DNA of 64,000 nucleotides from an uncultured Dehalococcoidia bacterium (GCA_958296115.1 OY282442.1:1621158-1685157); one strand, 5' to 3'. Positions 16,938-25,206 are shown, counted from the stretch's first letter. A program made the numbers and translations. Notes: generated from the letters alone by a model not told the origin.

Positions 16938-18538
16938 CACTGCCCTCGGCGCAGCGCCCTGCCTGGGCGGGCCCCGGTGTGCTTGCCGTCGGCTATCACG
17001 GCGACGCCGTTGACGAAGACGTGGGCGATGCCGTCCGGGTACTGGTGGGGGTCCTCGAAGGTTGCGCGGTCCATGACGGCGTTGGGGTCGAACACCACGA
17101 GGTCGGCGGCGAGTCCCTCCCTTATCAGTCCGCGGTCTCGGAGTCCGAGGCGCCGCGCGGGGAAGCCGGTCATCTTGTGGACGGCCGTTTCGAGCGGCAT
17201 GACGGCGTCTTCGCGGACGTATCGGCCTAGGACGCGCGGGTACGCGCCGTAGAATCGCGGGTGCGGCTTGGCGGAGGCGTACAGGCCGTCGGGCGATACC
17301 GCGCGTCCGTCGGAGCCGAACATCGCGATCGGCTGGGACATGAAGTATCGGACGTCGGACTCGGCGCGGTTGTGGACGACGACGGATACGACGCCCTCCT
17401 CCTCGAGGTTGACCTGCAAGACGGCCTCTTCGGGCTCGACGCCGCGGTCGCGGGCTATCTCCTCGACCGTCATGCCTATCAGCCCCTTGTTGGCGTCGCT
17501 GCCGACGTATGCGACCTGCCACGTGTCCCAGAGCGGGCGCAGGCCGCCGGCGGCGCGGGTGAGCTCGTCGCGGACGCGCTCGCGCGTTGGGAGGTCGCGC
17601 AGCCTCGCCATGTACTCGTCGTTGCTGCCCTTCTGGACCCATAGGGGGATGGTCTCGTTGAAGTTGGAGCCTGCGGCGGTGTACGGGTAGATGTCGTAGG
17701 TGATGTCGAGGCCGTCGGCGCGAGCCTGTTCGAGGAGGGCGAGCATCTTGGGGCCGTCGCCGTAGAAGCGCCGGTCGGTGATGGAGATGTGGGAGAACTG
17801 GACGGGGACGCTCGCTCGCCGGCCTATCTCGACGGCCTCTTCTATCATGGTGATGTGCTTGCCCGCGCCGGTCCTGGCGTGGGTGGCGTAGAACGCTCCG
17901 TCGTATCGGGCGACGGCTTCGCAGAGGGAGACGAGCTCCTCCGTGGATGCGTAGGCGGAAGGGGCGAAGGATAGGCCGGTCGAGAGCGAGAACGCGCCCT
18001 GCTCGAATGCTTCGGAGGCGAGGCGCCGCATCTCGCGCATCTCGTCGGGCGATGCGGGGCGGTTCTCGGTCGCGCCGGCGGCGACCCGCAGGGCGGCCTG
18101 TCCGACCTGCGGCGCGACGTTCAGGCTGACGCCGTTGGATTCGAGGTCGCTCGCCCAGTCGTCCAGGGTGTTCCACGTCCACTCGACGTTGGAGATGAGC
18201 AGGCTGCCCAGCTGCTCCCGCAGGGTCTTGGGGCCGGCGCTTCCAGCCGGGAAGGGCGAGTAGCTGCAGTTGCCGGTAACCTCGGTGGTTACGCCCTGGT
18301 GCGCCTTGCTCTCGCCGCCGGGGTCGTCGAGGAGGGTAACGTCGGAGTGGGAGTGCATGTCTATGAAGCCGGGCGCCACGACGTGGCCGGAGGCGTCTAT
18401 GACGGCTGCCGCTTCTGCGGCGGGGAGGGAGCCGACGGCTTGAATCTTGCCGCCTGAGACGGCCACGTCTGCCTGGCGGCCCGGCTTGCCGGAGCCGTCT
18501 ATTACAGCGCCGCCGCGAATTATCAGGTCGAACGCCAT
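16937..18538 (-). CDS. N-acyl-D-amino-acid deacylase (amidohydrolase superfamily)
   Basis: 533 residues, normal for the D-aminoacylase family. The start MAFDLIIRGGAVIDGSG is preceded by GGGGAGG. The metal-binding HxH is in GFIDMHSHSD, followed by the family's VTTEVTGNCSYSPFP segment, later metal-site histidines (THARTGAG, VQFSHISI) and the C-terminal amidohydrolase strand GLRDRGLIREGLAADLVVFD. It would release free D-amino acids from N-acyl derivatives in the cytoplasm. It lies 23 nt after the D-threonine-aldolase-like gene and overlaps the kelch gene. Substrate specificity is not readable, and related amidohydrolases act on other N-acyl or cyclic amides. Confidence 0.88.
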   Translation of the reverse strand: MAFDLIIRGGAVIDGSGKPGRQADVAVSGGKIQAVGSLPAAEAAAVIDASGHVVAPGFIDMHSHSDVTLLDDPGGESKAHQGVTTEVTGNCSYSPFPAGSAGPKTLREQLGSLLISNVEWTWNTLDDWASDLESNGVSLNVAPQVGQAALRVAAGATENRPASPDEMREMRRLASEAFEQGAFSLSTGLSFAPSAYASTEELVSLCEAVARYDGAFYATHARTGAGKHITMIEEAVEIGRRASVPVQFSHISITDRRFYGDGPKMLALLEQARADGLDITYDIYPYTAAGSNFNETIPLWVQKGSNDEYMARLRDLPTRERVRDELTRAAGGLRPLWDTWQVAYVGSDANKGLIGMTVEEIARDRGVEPEEAVLQVNLEEEGVVSVVVHNRAESDVRYFMSQPIAMFGSDGRAVSPDGLYASAKPHPRFYGAYPRVLGRYVREDAVMPLETAVHKMTGFPARRLGLRDRGLIREGLAADLVVFDPNAVMDRATFEDPHQYPDGIAHVFVNGVAVIADGKHTGARPGRALRRGQ

Positions 18539-18561
18539 GCCGCCTCCCCTGGCGCGGGCGC

Positions 18562-19653
18562 TTACTGCGCGCAGCCGCGGCCTGGGATGTCCCAGACCTG
18601 CTCTACGACGCCGTTGCGGACGGCTATGTACTGGTCCCAGCGGTTGATCATCATGTCCTGGTAGGACGGGATGAGCGTGAACTTGTCGCCGACCCGCAGG
18701 GACGCGCCGTTGGTTCTCAGGACGACGTGGTCGTCCAGCAGCTCTTCGACGGCGACGCCGGGCATGTCCTCGACCTGGTCCGCGCCGCGGGAGGATAGGG
18801 CGAGCATACCCACGTCGCCTATGGCGATGCCGGGGCGGGGCGTACTGATGATGGAGCCCAGGACCTTGTTGGCGATGCGGAAGTCCTCCATGTAGTGGTA
18901 CAGGGTCCCGCCGAGGGCGTACGTGCCGCCCTCGACCTCGGTTACGCCGTCCATCTCCTTGGCCACGTCTATCGTGAAGGTCTCGCCGCTCGACACGACC
19001 TCGACGGCGATGCCCTCCGCCTCGATGGCGTTGCCGACGTCGAGGCATCGCTGGATGGTATCGCGGCCCACCTGGAAGCGGTCCTCGTGGGTGGTGAACT
19101 CGGGGAGATACTGGTGGCTCATGACGCCCTTGAACTCGACGCCCGGCAGCCGCTCGGCGAGCTTGGCTATGGCGACGCCCTGCTCGGCGCTCCTGACGCC
19201 GCCGCGCTCCATCTGGGTTTCCACCTCTATCAGGACGCCTATCTTCACGCCGTAGGCGTCCGCGACGTCGGAGAGCGTCTGCACGTTGTCGAGGTTGTCG
19301 ACGCAGACCTTGATGTCGCCCTGCTTGGCGAGGGCGCACATTCGGGCGATCTTGTCCTTGTGGGTTACCTGGTTGGGGATGAGGACGTCGGTGACGCCGC
19401 CCTCGAACATGACCTCGGCCTCGGATAGCTTGGCTGTGCATACGCCGCCGACGGTCCCGCCGGCCTCGATCTGCATCCTTGCGAGCAGCGGGCTCTTGGT
19501 GTTCTTGGTGTGCTGGCGCATCTTGACCTCGCTGTCGCGGTAGGTCTCGGCGACCATGCGGAAGTTATGCTCCACCGCGTCCAGGTCAACCAGGAGGCAG
19601 GGCGTGTCGAGGTCTTCGATGGGCGTGCCGGGCACAGGTCGGTAAGTGTCCAT
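18562..19653 (-). CDS. D-threonine aldolase / D-serine dehydratase-like PLP enzyme
   Basis: 363 residues of the fold-type III (alanine racemase N-domain) family. It begins with IEDLDTPCLLVDLDAVEHN and has the PLP-region segment MRQHTKNTKSPLLARMQ, which carries the candidate Schiff-base Lys. It also has the phosphate-binding stretch VSSGETFT and a C-terminal beta domain. In characterised relatives the C-terminal domain supplies a metal site of the H-x-C or H-x-D type; here the aligned text is IPSYQDMMIN, so the His appears replaced by Tyr. Activity may therefore be altered. The start ATG has AAGGAG 4 nt upstream. It sits between leuB and the D-aminoacylase. Confidence 0.85.
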   Translation of the reverse strand: MDTYRPVPGTPIEDLDTPCLLVDLDAVEHNFRMVAETYRDSEVKMRQHTKNTKSPLLARMQIEAGGTVGGVCTAKLSEAEVMFEGGVTDVLIPNQVTHKDKIARMCALAKQGDIKVCVDNLDNVQTLSDVADAYGVKIGVLIEVETQMERGGVRSAEQGVAIAKLAERLPGVEFKGVMSHQYLPEFTTHEDRFQVGRDTIQRCLDVGNAIEAEGIAVEVVSSGETFTIDVAKEMDGVTEVEGGTYALGGTLYHYMEDFRIANKVLGSIISTPRPGIAIGDVGMLALSSRGADQVEDMPGVAVEELLDDHVVLRTNGASLRVGDKFTLIPSYQDMMINRWDQYIAVRNGVVEQVWDIPGRGCAQ

Positions 19654-19710
19654 GTGGCTCCTTCCATGTCATGCGAGGCCGGGCGATAGAGTATCACACC
19701 AGCCCGGGCG

Positions 19711-20814
19711 TTATCCTGAGGTTAGGCTTGCTATTATGTCGCCCATTTGGGTGGTTCCCACTATGTCGCCGCCGTCTGCCGCTATGTCGGGGGTGCGGTA
19801 GCCTTCCGCGAGCGCGCCGTCTACGGCCCGCTCGATTGCGTCGGCTTCCTCGCGCAGTCCGAGTGAGTAGCGCAGCATCATCGCCGCGCTGAGGGCCATG
19901 CCGATTGGGTTGGCGACGCCTCGGCCCGCGATGTCCGGCGCGCTGCCGTGAATCGGCTCGTAGAGGGAGACTATCCGCCTGCGCCGTCCGCCTTCCGCGG
20001 GGAGACCCGCGAGGCTGGCCGATGGGAGCATCCCCAGCGATCCGGCGAGCACGGCGGCCTCGTCGGAGATGATGTCGCCGAAGGTGTTCTCGCCGACGAT
20101 TACGTCGAAGCGGCTGGGGTCCCTGATTATCTGCATCGAGAGGTTGTCGACGTAGATGTGCTCCAGCTCGACGTCGGGGTAGTCCGCGGCGGTCTCGGTC
20201 GCTATCTCGCGCCAGAGGCGCGAGGTGGCGAGCACGTTCGCCTTGTCGGTGGAGGCGAGGCGTCCTCGGCGGGAGCGCGCCAGCTCGAAGCCGACGCGAA
20301 CTATGCGCTCGATCTCCTTTTCGGCGTAGCGCAGGGTGTCCACGGCTCGGCGTCCCCGCGAGGTGTTCCATCGCTTCTTCGGGCGTCCGAAGTAGAGGCC
20401 GCCGGTCAGCTCCCGCACCACCATGATGTCCACCCCGTCGAGCAGATGGGGCTTGATGGGGCTGGAGTTGACGACGGCCGGGAATACCTTCACGGGCCTC
20501 AGGTTCGCGAACAGGCCCAGTCCCTTTCGCACGGCGAGGATGCCGTCCTCCGGCCTGGTGTCGGCGTTCGGGTCGTCCCATTTCGGGCCGCCCACCGCGC
20601 CGAACAGAACGGCGTCGGTGTCCCGGCACATCTCCAGAGTTTCGTCCGGCAGCGGCGTGCCGAAGTCGTCTATGGCGTTGCCGCCGATTCTGCCGTAGCG
20701 CAGGTCGAAGTCGTGTCCGAACCTGGACGCGACCGCGTCCAGGGCCTTGACCGCCTCGGCCGCAACCTCGGGCCCGATGCCGTCCCCGGGCAGTACTGTA
20801 ATCGTAGAGTTCAT
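19711..20814 (-). CDS. leuB: 3-isopropylmalate dehydrogenase
   Basis: 367 residues. NAD-dependent oxidative decarboxylase of leucine synthesis. It shows the opening [27 protein letters not shown], the catalytic-region [11 protein letters not shown], the metal-binding [17 protein letters not shown], and the NAD-binding [19 protein letters not shown]. The ATG follows GAGGAGGGAGC. No other leu gene is in the window. It is the first gene of a minus-strand run toward the D-amino-acid genes (57 nt gap). A REP-like hairpin lies just upstream. Confidence 0.95.
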   Translation of the reverse strand: MNSTITVLPGDGIGPEVAAEAVKALDAVASRFGHDFDLRYGRIGGNAIDDFGTPLPDETLEMCRDTDAVLFGAVGGPKWDDPNADTRPEDGILAVRKGLGLFANLRPVKVFPAVVNSSPIKPHLLDGVDIMVVRELTGGLYFGRPKKRWNTSRGRRAVDTLRYAEKEIERIVRVGFELARSRRGRLASTDKANVLATSRLWREIATETAADYPDVELEHIYVDNLSMQIIRDPSRFDVIVGENTFGDIISDEAAVLAGSLGMLPSASLAGLPAEGGRRRRIVSLYEPIHGSAPDIAGRGVANPIGMALSAAMMLRYSLGLREEADAIERAVDGALAEGYRTPDIAADGGDIVGTTQMGDIIASLTSG

Positions 20815-20831
20815 GCTCCCTCCTCACGGGG

Positions 20832-20880
20832 TCAATCACCCTCACCCTGGCCCTCTCCCATCGAGGGAGAGGGGATGAGC
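20832..20880. repeat. REP-like hairpin, copy 2
   Basis: CACCCTCACCCTGG leads into the CCCTCTCCC / GGGAGAGGGG arms with the loop ATCGA. It lies between the divergent leuB and GH-like genes, in the leuB leader. Confidence 0.8.
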
Positions 20881-20962
20881 TGCGGGGCACTATCATACAT
20901 TAGGGCAGGCGCCTTCGCGGCGCATACCCTACAATAGCGCGGCTCGGCGTTGGGAGGAGACT

Positions 20963-22336
20963 ATGCGGACGGCTGTTGACATTGGCTCGCGGTTGGAGCT
21001 TTTCGTGGACGATTGGCTGTTGGAGGAGACGCCTGGGGCCTGGCTGCGGCTGCATCAGCCGGTTCCGCGGGAGACGGTTTTTCAGTTCGACCAGGCTTGG
21101 GAGTCGCCGGTGAGCGCCTGCTCGAACGTCATCTTGGACGGCGGGCTTTATAGGATGTGGTACAGGGCGGGGGCGGATGGGGACCAGCGGGCGGCGTATG
21201 CGGAGAGCGAGGACGGGATCCATTGGAGACGGCCGTCCATGGGGATGGTGGAGTTCGAGGGGTCGACGGAGAACAACATTTTGCTGGATGGGTCGGTCGC
21301 GAGCCAGATGGCGGTTTTCGAGGACGCGAACCCGTCGGCTTCCGGCGAGCGGCGGTACAAGGCGATCTCTCGGATACGCCGGGCGGACGGCGAGCGGGAC
21401 GCGATTCGGGGCCATTACTCCGCGGACGGCTTTGCGTGGAACACCTTCGAGAAGGATCCGATTCTGACGGCGCCGGACGATGGGACCCGGCCCGCGTTCG
21501 ACTCGCACAACGTGGCGTTCTGGGACGGCGCTCGCGGGCATTACGTCATGTACATGCGGAGCTGGATACCGGATCCGGGCTCGCACCGGGGGCAAGGGGT
21601 TCGGTCTATTCGGCGGAGCGTGTCGGACGACTTCACGAACTGGACGGCGCCGGCGCAGATCGATCTTGGGGACTCGCCGCTGGAGCATCTATACACGAAC
21701 GCCTGCACGCCGTACTTTCGGGCTCCGCACATCTACTTGATGTTTCCTCGGCGCTTCGTTCCGGAGCGCAAGTTTCACGACGAGCCGATTCCGGACGGCG
21801 CTTCCGAGGGGGTATTCATGTCCAGCCGGGACGGGATACGCTGGGATCGGCGGTTCTTGGAGCCGTTTCTTCCGCCGGGGCCGGACCCGGACAATTGGAC
21901 CGACCGCAGCATGACGGCGGGGGTGGGGGTCTTGCCGACGGGGCCCGCGGAGATGTCGCTGTACTACAAGGAGCGGAACCTTCGTCCGACCGCTCGGTTC
22001 AGGCGGGGGAGCCTGCGGACGGACGGCTTCGCGTCGCTCTACGCGCCGTTTGGGGGCGGCGCGGCGCTCACGAGGCCGCTAACTTTCGCGGGGGGCGAGC
22101 TGATTTTGAACTACGCCACGTCGGCGGCGGGCAGTCTTCGGGTGGAGGTCCAGGACGCGGAGGGCAGGCCCATCGAGGGGTACAGCTTTGCCGAGAGCGA
22201 GGAGATATTTGGGGACGAGATAGAGCGGGCCGCGCGTTGGGCGGGCGGCGTGGGGGCGGGGGCCTTGGCGGGGAGGGTGGTTCGGCTGCGGTTCGCCATG
22301 CGGGAGGCGCATGTCTATTCGATGAGGTTCCGGTAG
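20963..22336 (+). CDS. GH32/GH43-like propeller protein, putative glycosidase
   Basis: 457 residues starting after GGGAGGAG. The opening VDIGSRLELFVDDWLLEE, the repeats of the type YRMWYRAG ... AYAESEDGIHW ... and FDSHNVAFWDGARGHYVMYMRS ... RRSVSDDFTNW are typical of five-bladed propeller enzymes related to sucrases and arabinanases. The C-terminal ~110 residues (from LTFAGGELILNYATSAAG) form a beta-rich accessory domain. No signal peptide is seen. I cannot assign the three acidic catalytic residues with certainty, so activity is inferred from fold only. It is divergently transcribed from leuB. Confidence 0.7.
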   Translation: MRTAVDIGSRLELFVDDWLLEETPGAWLRLHQPVPRETVFQFDQAWESPVSACSNVILDGGLYRMWYRAGADGDQRAAYAESEDGIHWRRPSMGMVEFEGSTENNILLDGSVASQMAVFEDANPSASGERRYKAISRIRRADGERDAIRGHYSADGFAWNTFEKDPILTAPDDGTRPAFDSHNVAFWDGARGHYVMYMRSWIPDPGSHRGQGVRSIRRSVSDDFTNWTAPAQIDLGDSPLEHLYTNACTPYFRAPHIYLMFPRRFVPERKFHDEPIPDGASEGVFMSSRDGIRWDRRFLEPFLPPGPDPDNWTDRSMTAGVGVLPTGPAEMSLYYKERNLRPTARFRRGSLRTDGFASLYAPFGGGAALTRPLTFAGGELILNYATSAAGSLRVEVQDAEGRPIEGYSFAESEEIFGDEIERAARWAGGVGAGALAGRVVRLRFAMREAHVYSMRFR

Positions 22337-22348
22337 AGGAGAGGGGGG

Positions 22349-22393
22349 ATCACCCTCACCCTGGGTCTCTCCCGTCGAGGGAGAGGGGTGAGA
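22349..22393. repeat. REP-like hairpin, copy 3
   Basis: A CACCCTCACCCTGGGT block plus CTCTCCC / GGGAGAGGGG arms, 13 nt after the GH-like gene stop. It may end that transcript. Confidence 0.75.
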
Positions 22394-22710
22394 TGGGCGT
22401 GTTGAATTGCCTTCACCCTTGGGGGTCTCCCCTGTTGGGGAGGGTGGTGAGGGCTGGGGCCTTGTTGGGGGCTTTGGCTATGTTTGTTTTGTCTTGGTCG
22501 GCTCCTTTCTGTTGGCGGTTTGGCGGGTTCTGGCCGCTTTTGCGCCTGGCTTATCGCCCTTGTCCTGGCCCTTTTCCTGTTTGGGGAGAGGGGATGGGGC
22601 GGGGAATCGCCCTTTGTCCTTGCCCTTTCCCTTTTGGGGGAGGGGCGCAGGGTTTGGGGGGTTTGCCCTTTGTCCTGGCCCTTTTTCCCCTTTAGGGAGA
22701 GGGTGCTTGT
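22394..22710. repeat. Low-complexity C/T- and G-rich array, shared with 62112-62300
   Basis: No gene is seen. The stretch has three or so imperfect units of the form CCCTTTGTCCTGGCCCTTTTCCC followed by a G-rich arm. They look like degenerate REP hairpins. The same sequence in reverse complement follows the other RNA gene copy at 62112-62300, so the duplicated block extends beyond the RNA itself. Confidence 0.65.
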
Positions 22711-23152
22711 GCGGGTCTTGGGACCCGCGTCCTGTCTACTCCTGGTTTCTCCCGCTCTCGCGGGAGATGAGTTTGCCTTGCAAGGCAGTGACTCCGGTAC
22801 TTGCTTCGAGGATGCCGACGTCGATCGCCCGCCGACACTGGGGGTGCAGCCCCTCCTCTAACTTTCCCGGACGGCTGACGGGCCCTTGCGGGACCGCCTG
22901 CGTTTCGCGCTTGTTCCTTCCACCCGCCAAGGCGTCGGGCTGCGCTGGCTACGGTCCTCCCGTGTTACCGAGAGTCCGCACCTGGAACGGGGGAGACGCA
23001 TTTGGCACTGCGTCCTCCTGGCGAGGCGCCGAACACAGATGGACCTTCTCGTACCGCGGGGGCCCCGTCCCAACAACAGCCGCGGCATGAATACCCTGAT
23101 ATTTGGTAGAGGTGGGATCTGTGCTCGTTTGGGTTACGCCCCTTCGAGCCGT
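22711..23152 (-). ncRNA. Structured RNA gene, copy B (unknown family)
   Basis: About 440 nt on the minus strand, nearly identical to 61668-62111 in its 3' two thirds. It has its own promoter (23158-23187) and a terminal hairpin (22711-22728, loop TTGG read on plus). Helices seen include GCTCG/CGAGC (23149-23145 with 23127-23123), ACAGAT/ATCTGT (23122-23117 with 23040-23035), TACC/GGTA (23108-23105 with 23095-23092), and a CTCCCGC/GCGGGAG hairpin with a GAGA loop. Where copies A and B differ in the 5' domain, several changes are compensatory. Small indels between copies break any shared reading frame. No known RNA class was recognised. Confidence 0.75.
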
Positions 23153-23157
23153 CTACC

Positions 23158-23187
23158 AGACTAGCACGGCTGTTCTCGCGGTGTCAA
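23158..23187 (-). promoter_or_regulatory. Promoter of RNA gene copy B
   Basis: Read on the minus strand, TTGACA (23187-23182) and TAGTCT (23163-23158) are 18 nt apart. The -35 box is perfect. The block is identical to the promoter of copy A. Confidence 0.8.
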
Positions 23188-23222
23188 GGGGCAATCTGGG
23201 GCAATTTTGGGGCAATTTTCGG
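23188..23222 (-). repeat. Three direct repeats upstream of RNA gene copy B
   Basis: On the minus strand three units of the type AAAATTGCCCC lie immediately before the -35 box (GAAAATTGCCCC, AAAATTGCCCC, AGATTGCCCC). The same three-unit layout, slightly decayed, precedes copy A. The arrangement resembles an activator or repressor site array. Confidence 0.65.
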
Positions 23223-23235
23223 GGGAGGCCGGGGA

Positions 23236-23280
23236 ATCACCCTCACCCTAGCCCTCTCCCATCGAGGGAGAGGGGATAGG
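23236..23280. repeat. REP-like hairpin, copy 4
   Basis: CACCCTCACCCTAG followed by CCCTCTCCC / GGGAGAGGGG with the loop ATCGA, between RNA gene B and the terminase gene. It is followed by two copies of a GGATAGGGTGGGAGCGCAGGC motif (about 23287-23330). Confidence 0.8.
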
Positions 23281-23354
23281 ACGGGGAGGGGATAGGGTGG
23301 GAGCGCAGGCGATAGGGTGGGAGCGCAGGCGGGACGCCCTGCGGTCATTGGGGG

Positions 23355-23384
23355 TTGACGTGTTGGGTACATGTGTTCTATGAT
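23355..23384 (+). promoter_or_regulatory. Promoter of the terminase-like gene
   Basis: TTGACG (23355-23360), an 18-nt spacer and TATGAT (23379-23384). Both boxes match the consensus at 5 of 6. It gives a leader of about 90 nt before the terminase start. Confidence 0.7.
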
Positions 23385-23480
23385 TGTGTTAGGGGACTGA
23401 CCCTTTGCCGCGCGGGGCGGTCTCTCTTCCTGTTGGACTTGGGGGCGTCCCGGGGCTAATCATTCGGGAGGTCATGAGCG

Positions 23481-24902
23481 TTGAACAAGGAAAAGGGCGG
23501 TTACGGCGGGAGAGCTGGGCGGAGGGCGCGGGCTGATTGGGCGCGCAGGTCGAAGCGGGCTGGGTCGATGCGCAAGTCGGCGTGGGCTGGGTCGGGACGT
23601 CGGGCGACGGCTGGGCCCGTGGGGTTCGTGCGGGGGATGCTGGGGGAGGCTCCGTATGACAAGCAGCGGGAGATATTGCGGGCGGTGTCGCTGCGTCCGC
23701 GGGTGTCGGTGGTGGGCTGTCACGGGTCCGGCAAGGATTGGGCGGCGGCGCGGGCGGCTCTGTGGTGGGTGACGGCTCATCATCCCGCGAAGGCCATCGT
23801 GACGGGGCCCACAGAGCGGCAGATAGATGACATCGTTTGGAACGAGATGCGGACGGCGTACGCGCGGGCCGGGGGGAGGCTGCGGGGGCGGATGTTCAAG
23901 ACTCCGCGGTACGAGGTGGACGAGCAGACGTTCGCGCTGGGGTTCGCTACGAGCTCGCCGTACAATCTGCAGGGGTTCCATTCGCCGAACCTGTTGGTGG
24001 TGGTGACGGAGGCTCACGCGGTTGGCGAGGAGCACGTGGAGGCGCTGAGCCGGTTGAATCCGGATAGGCTGCTGCTGGTGGGGAACGCCTATTCGGTTCC
24101 CGGGGCGTTCTATGATTCGCAACATTCGAAGCGCTGGCTGTACCAGACAATCAGAATAAGCGCGTTCGACACGCCTAACGTGAGCCGTGGGGAGGATTGG
24201 GCGGCCGGGATGATCGGGGCGCAGGACGTGGAGGCCCGCAGGGTGGAGTGGGGGGAGGGGAGCGCGGAGTATTCGAGCATGGTGTTGGCGAAGTTTCCGG
24301 AGGAGCGGGAGGAGTTCGTGGTGCCGTTGGAGTGGGCGCGGGCGGCTGCGGAGCGGACGTTGGAGGCGGCTGGGCCGGTGGTGTCGGCGTGCGACGTGGC
24401 GCGGTTCGGGCGGGACAAGACGGTGGTCGTGCGCCGCCAGGGGGGTGTGGCGCGGATAGCTCACAGGATCCAGGGCCAGGATACGATGCGGATAGCGGAG
24501 TGGCTGGCGGAGCATTGCGAGCGGGAGCTGGTGGATTACCTGGTGGTGGACGAGACGGGGGTCGGCGGCGGGGTGATTGATAGGCTTCGGCAGCTGCGGG
24601 TTCGGAGGGCTCGGCTTGTGCCGTTCGTGGCTGGGAGCAGGGCGTCGGAGCCGGAGCAGTTCGTGAACTTGGGGGCGGAGGCTTGGTGGAAGATGCGTCG
24701 GGCGTATGAGTATGGGGAGCTGGATACGGAGTGGGATTCGGCGCTGGTGGAGCAGGTTACGACGCGGAGGTATAGGCGGGAGGGGGAGCGCATCAAGCTT
24801 CAGAGCAAGTATTCGATGCGGCGCTCGCCGGATGAGGCGGACGCGCTGGCGATGACGTTCGCGGTGGATACGAGGCGGAAGCGGCTGATGATATGGACGT
24901 GA
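23481..24902 (+). CDS. Stand-alone phage-type terminase large subunit (TerL-like)
   Basis: 473 residues from a TTG start with GGGAGG nine bases upstream. The N-terminal ~45 residues are very basic. The ATPase domain has a Walker A-like GCHGSGKD (~residue 79) and a Walker B-like LLVVVTEAH. The C-terminal RNase H-like nuclease part shows the acidic residues expected for metal binding: SACDVARFGRDKT, YLVVDETGVGGG and SPDEADALAM. Full-length TerL packages DNA into phage capsids. Here no small terminase, portal, protease or capsid gene is nearby, and the gene has its own promoter. It could be a phage remnant or a domesticated DNA translocase-nuclease. Confidence 0.85.
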   Translation: MNKEKGGYGGRAGRRARADWARRSKRAGSMRKSAWAGSGRRATAGPVGFVRGMLGEAPYDKQREILRAVSLRPRVSVVGCHGSGKDWAAARAALWWVTAHHPAKAIVTGPTERQIDDIVWNEMRTAYARAGGRLRGRMFKTPRYEVDEQTFALGFATSSPYNLQGFHSPNLLVVVTEAHAVGEEHVEALSRLNPDRLLLVGNAYSVPGAFYDSQHSKRWLYQTIRISAFDTPNVSRGEDWAAGMIGAQDVEARRVEWGEGSAEYSSMVLAKFPEEREEFVVPLEWARAAAERTLEAAGPVVSACDVARFGRDKTVVVRRQGGVARIAHRIQGQDTMRIAEWLAEHCERELVDYLVVDETGVGGGVIDRLRQLRVRRARLVPFVAGSRASEPEQFVNLGAEAWWKMRRAYEYGELDTEWDSALVEQVTTRRYRREGERIKLQSKYSMRRSPDEADALAMTFAVDTRRKRLMIWT

Positions 24903-24968
24903 GGGGGAGGGGAGGGATGTAGGCGGGAGGGCTGGGGTCCTTTGCCTTGAAGGTTGTGTTGTGGGGTA

Positions 24969-24998
24969 TTGCAAACGCGGGGCGCGTGCGGGTATTAT
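24969..24998 (+). promoter_or_regulatory. Promoter of the giant FN3 gene
   Basis: TTGCAA and TATTAT with an 18-nt spacer. The -10 box matches the consensus at 5 of 6, the -35 box at 4 of 6. It is the best promoter-like pair between the terminase stop and the giant gene. Confidence 0.65.
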
Positions 24999-25040
24999 GC
25001 TCGCCGGGTCGAGAAGTCGAGGCAGGGGGAGGCTGGGGGA

Positions 25041-25083
25041 TCACCTTCACCCTAGTCCTCTCCCGTCGAGGGAGAGGGGATAA
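25041..25083. repeat. REP-like hairpin, copy 5
   Basis: CACCTTCACCCTAG then CCTCTCCC / GGGAGAGGGG with the loop GTCGA, inside the predicted leader of the giant gene. Confidence 0.8.
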
Positions 25084-25129
25084 GATGGGATTGCAGGCGG
25101 GACGGCTGCGGTCTTTTTGGGGCAGGACC

Positions 25130-25149
25130 GGGGGGGGGGGGGGGGGGGG
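25130..25149 (+). repeat. Homopolymer of 20 G in the leader of the giant FN3 gene
   Basis: An unbroken run of 20 G lies between the promoter and the ATG at 25207, and about 135 nt after the -10 box. Runs of this length are unstable by slipped-strand mispairing. In phase-variable surface genes they lie in promoters, leaders or the start of the coding frame. The frame of the giant gene is open through this tract back to a TTG at 25117. Confidence 0.9.
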
Positions 25150-25206
25150 AATGAGGTGGGGATTGCAGGCGGGATGCCTGCGCGCGCGCCGAGGGGCGCT
25201 AATGGA

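Larger units (their letters stand above)
24903..25206 (+). promoter_or_regulatory. Leader and control region of the giant FN3 gene
   Basis: No gene is seen. It contains a promoter (TTGCAA 24969-24974, 18 nt, TATTAT 24993-24998), REP-like hairpin copy 5, a GCAGGCGGGA(C/T)G repeat (about 25094 and 25163), and a run of 20 G. The predicted leader is about 200 nt long. Confidence 0.65.

Noticed and set aside
16937-19441. Extended 834-codon frame upstream of the deacylase
   Set aside because: The upstream half is the antisense-phase shadow of the D-threonine-aldolase-like gene. The family start and a strong ribosome site are at 18538.
22407-23090. Open frame giving a 227-residue protein strongly similar to one read from 61729-62301
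   Set aside because: It runs antisense to the RNA promoter, both ends are low-complexity, and a 2-nt indel between copies shifts the frame. The similarity is explained by the duplicated RNA gene.
23481-24902. Terminase as part of a prophage in this window
   Set aside because: No portal, capsid, tail, lysis or integrase gene is found in the surrounding 40 kb.
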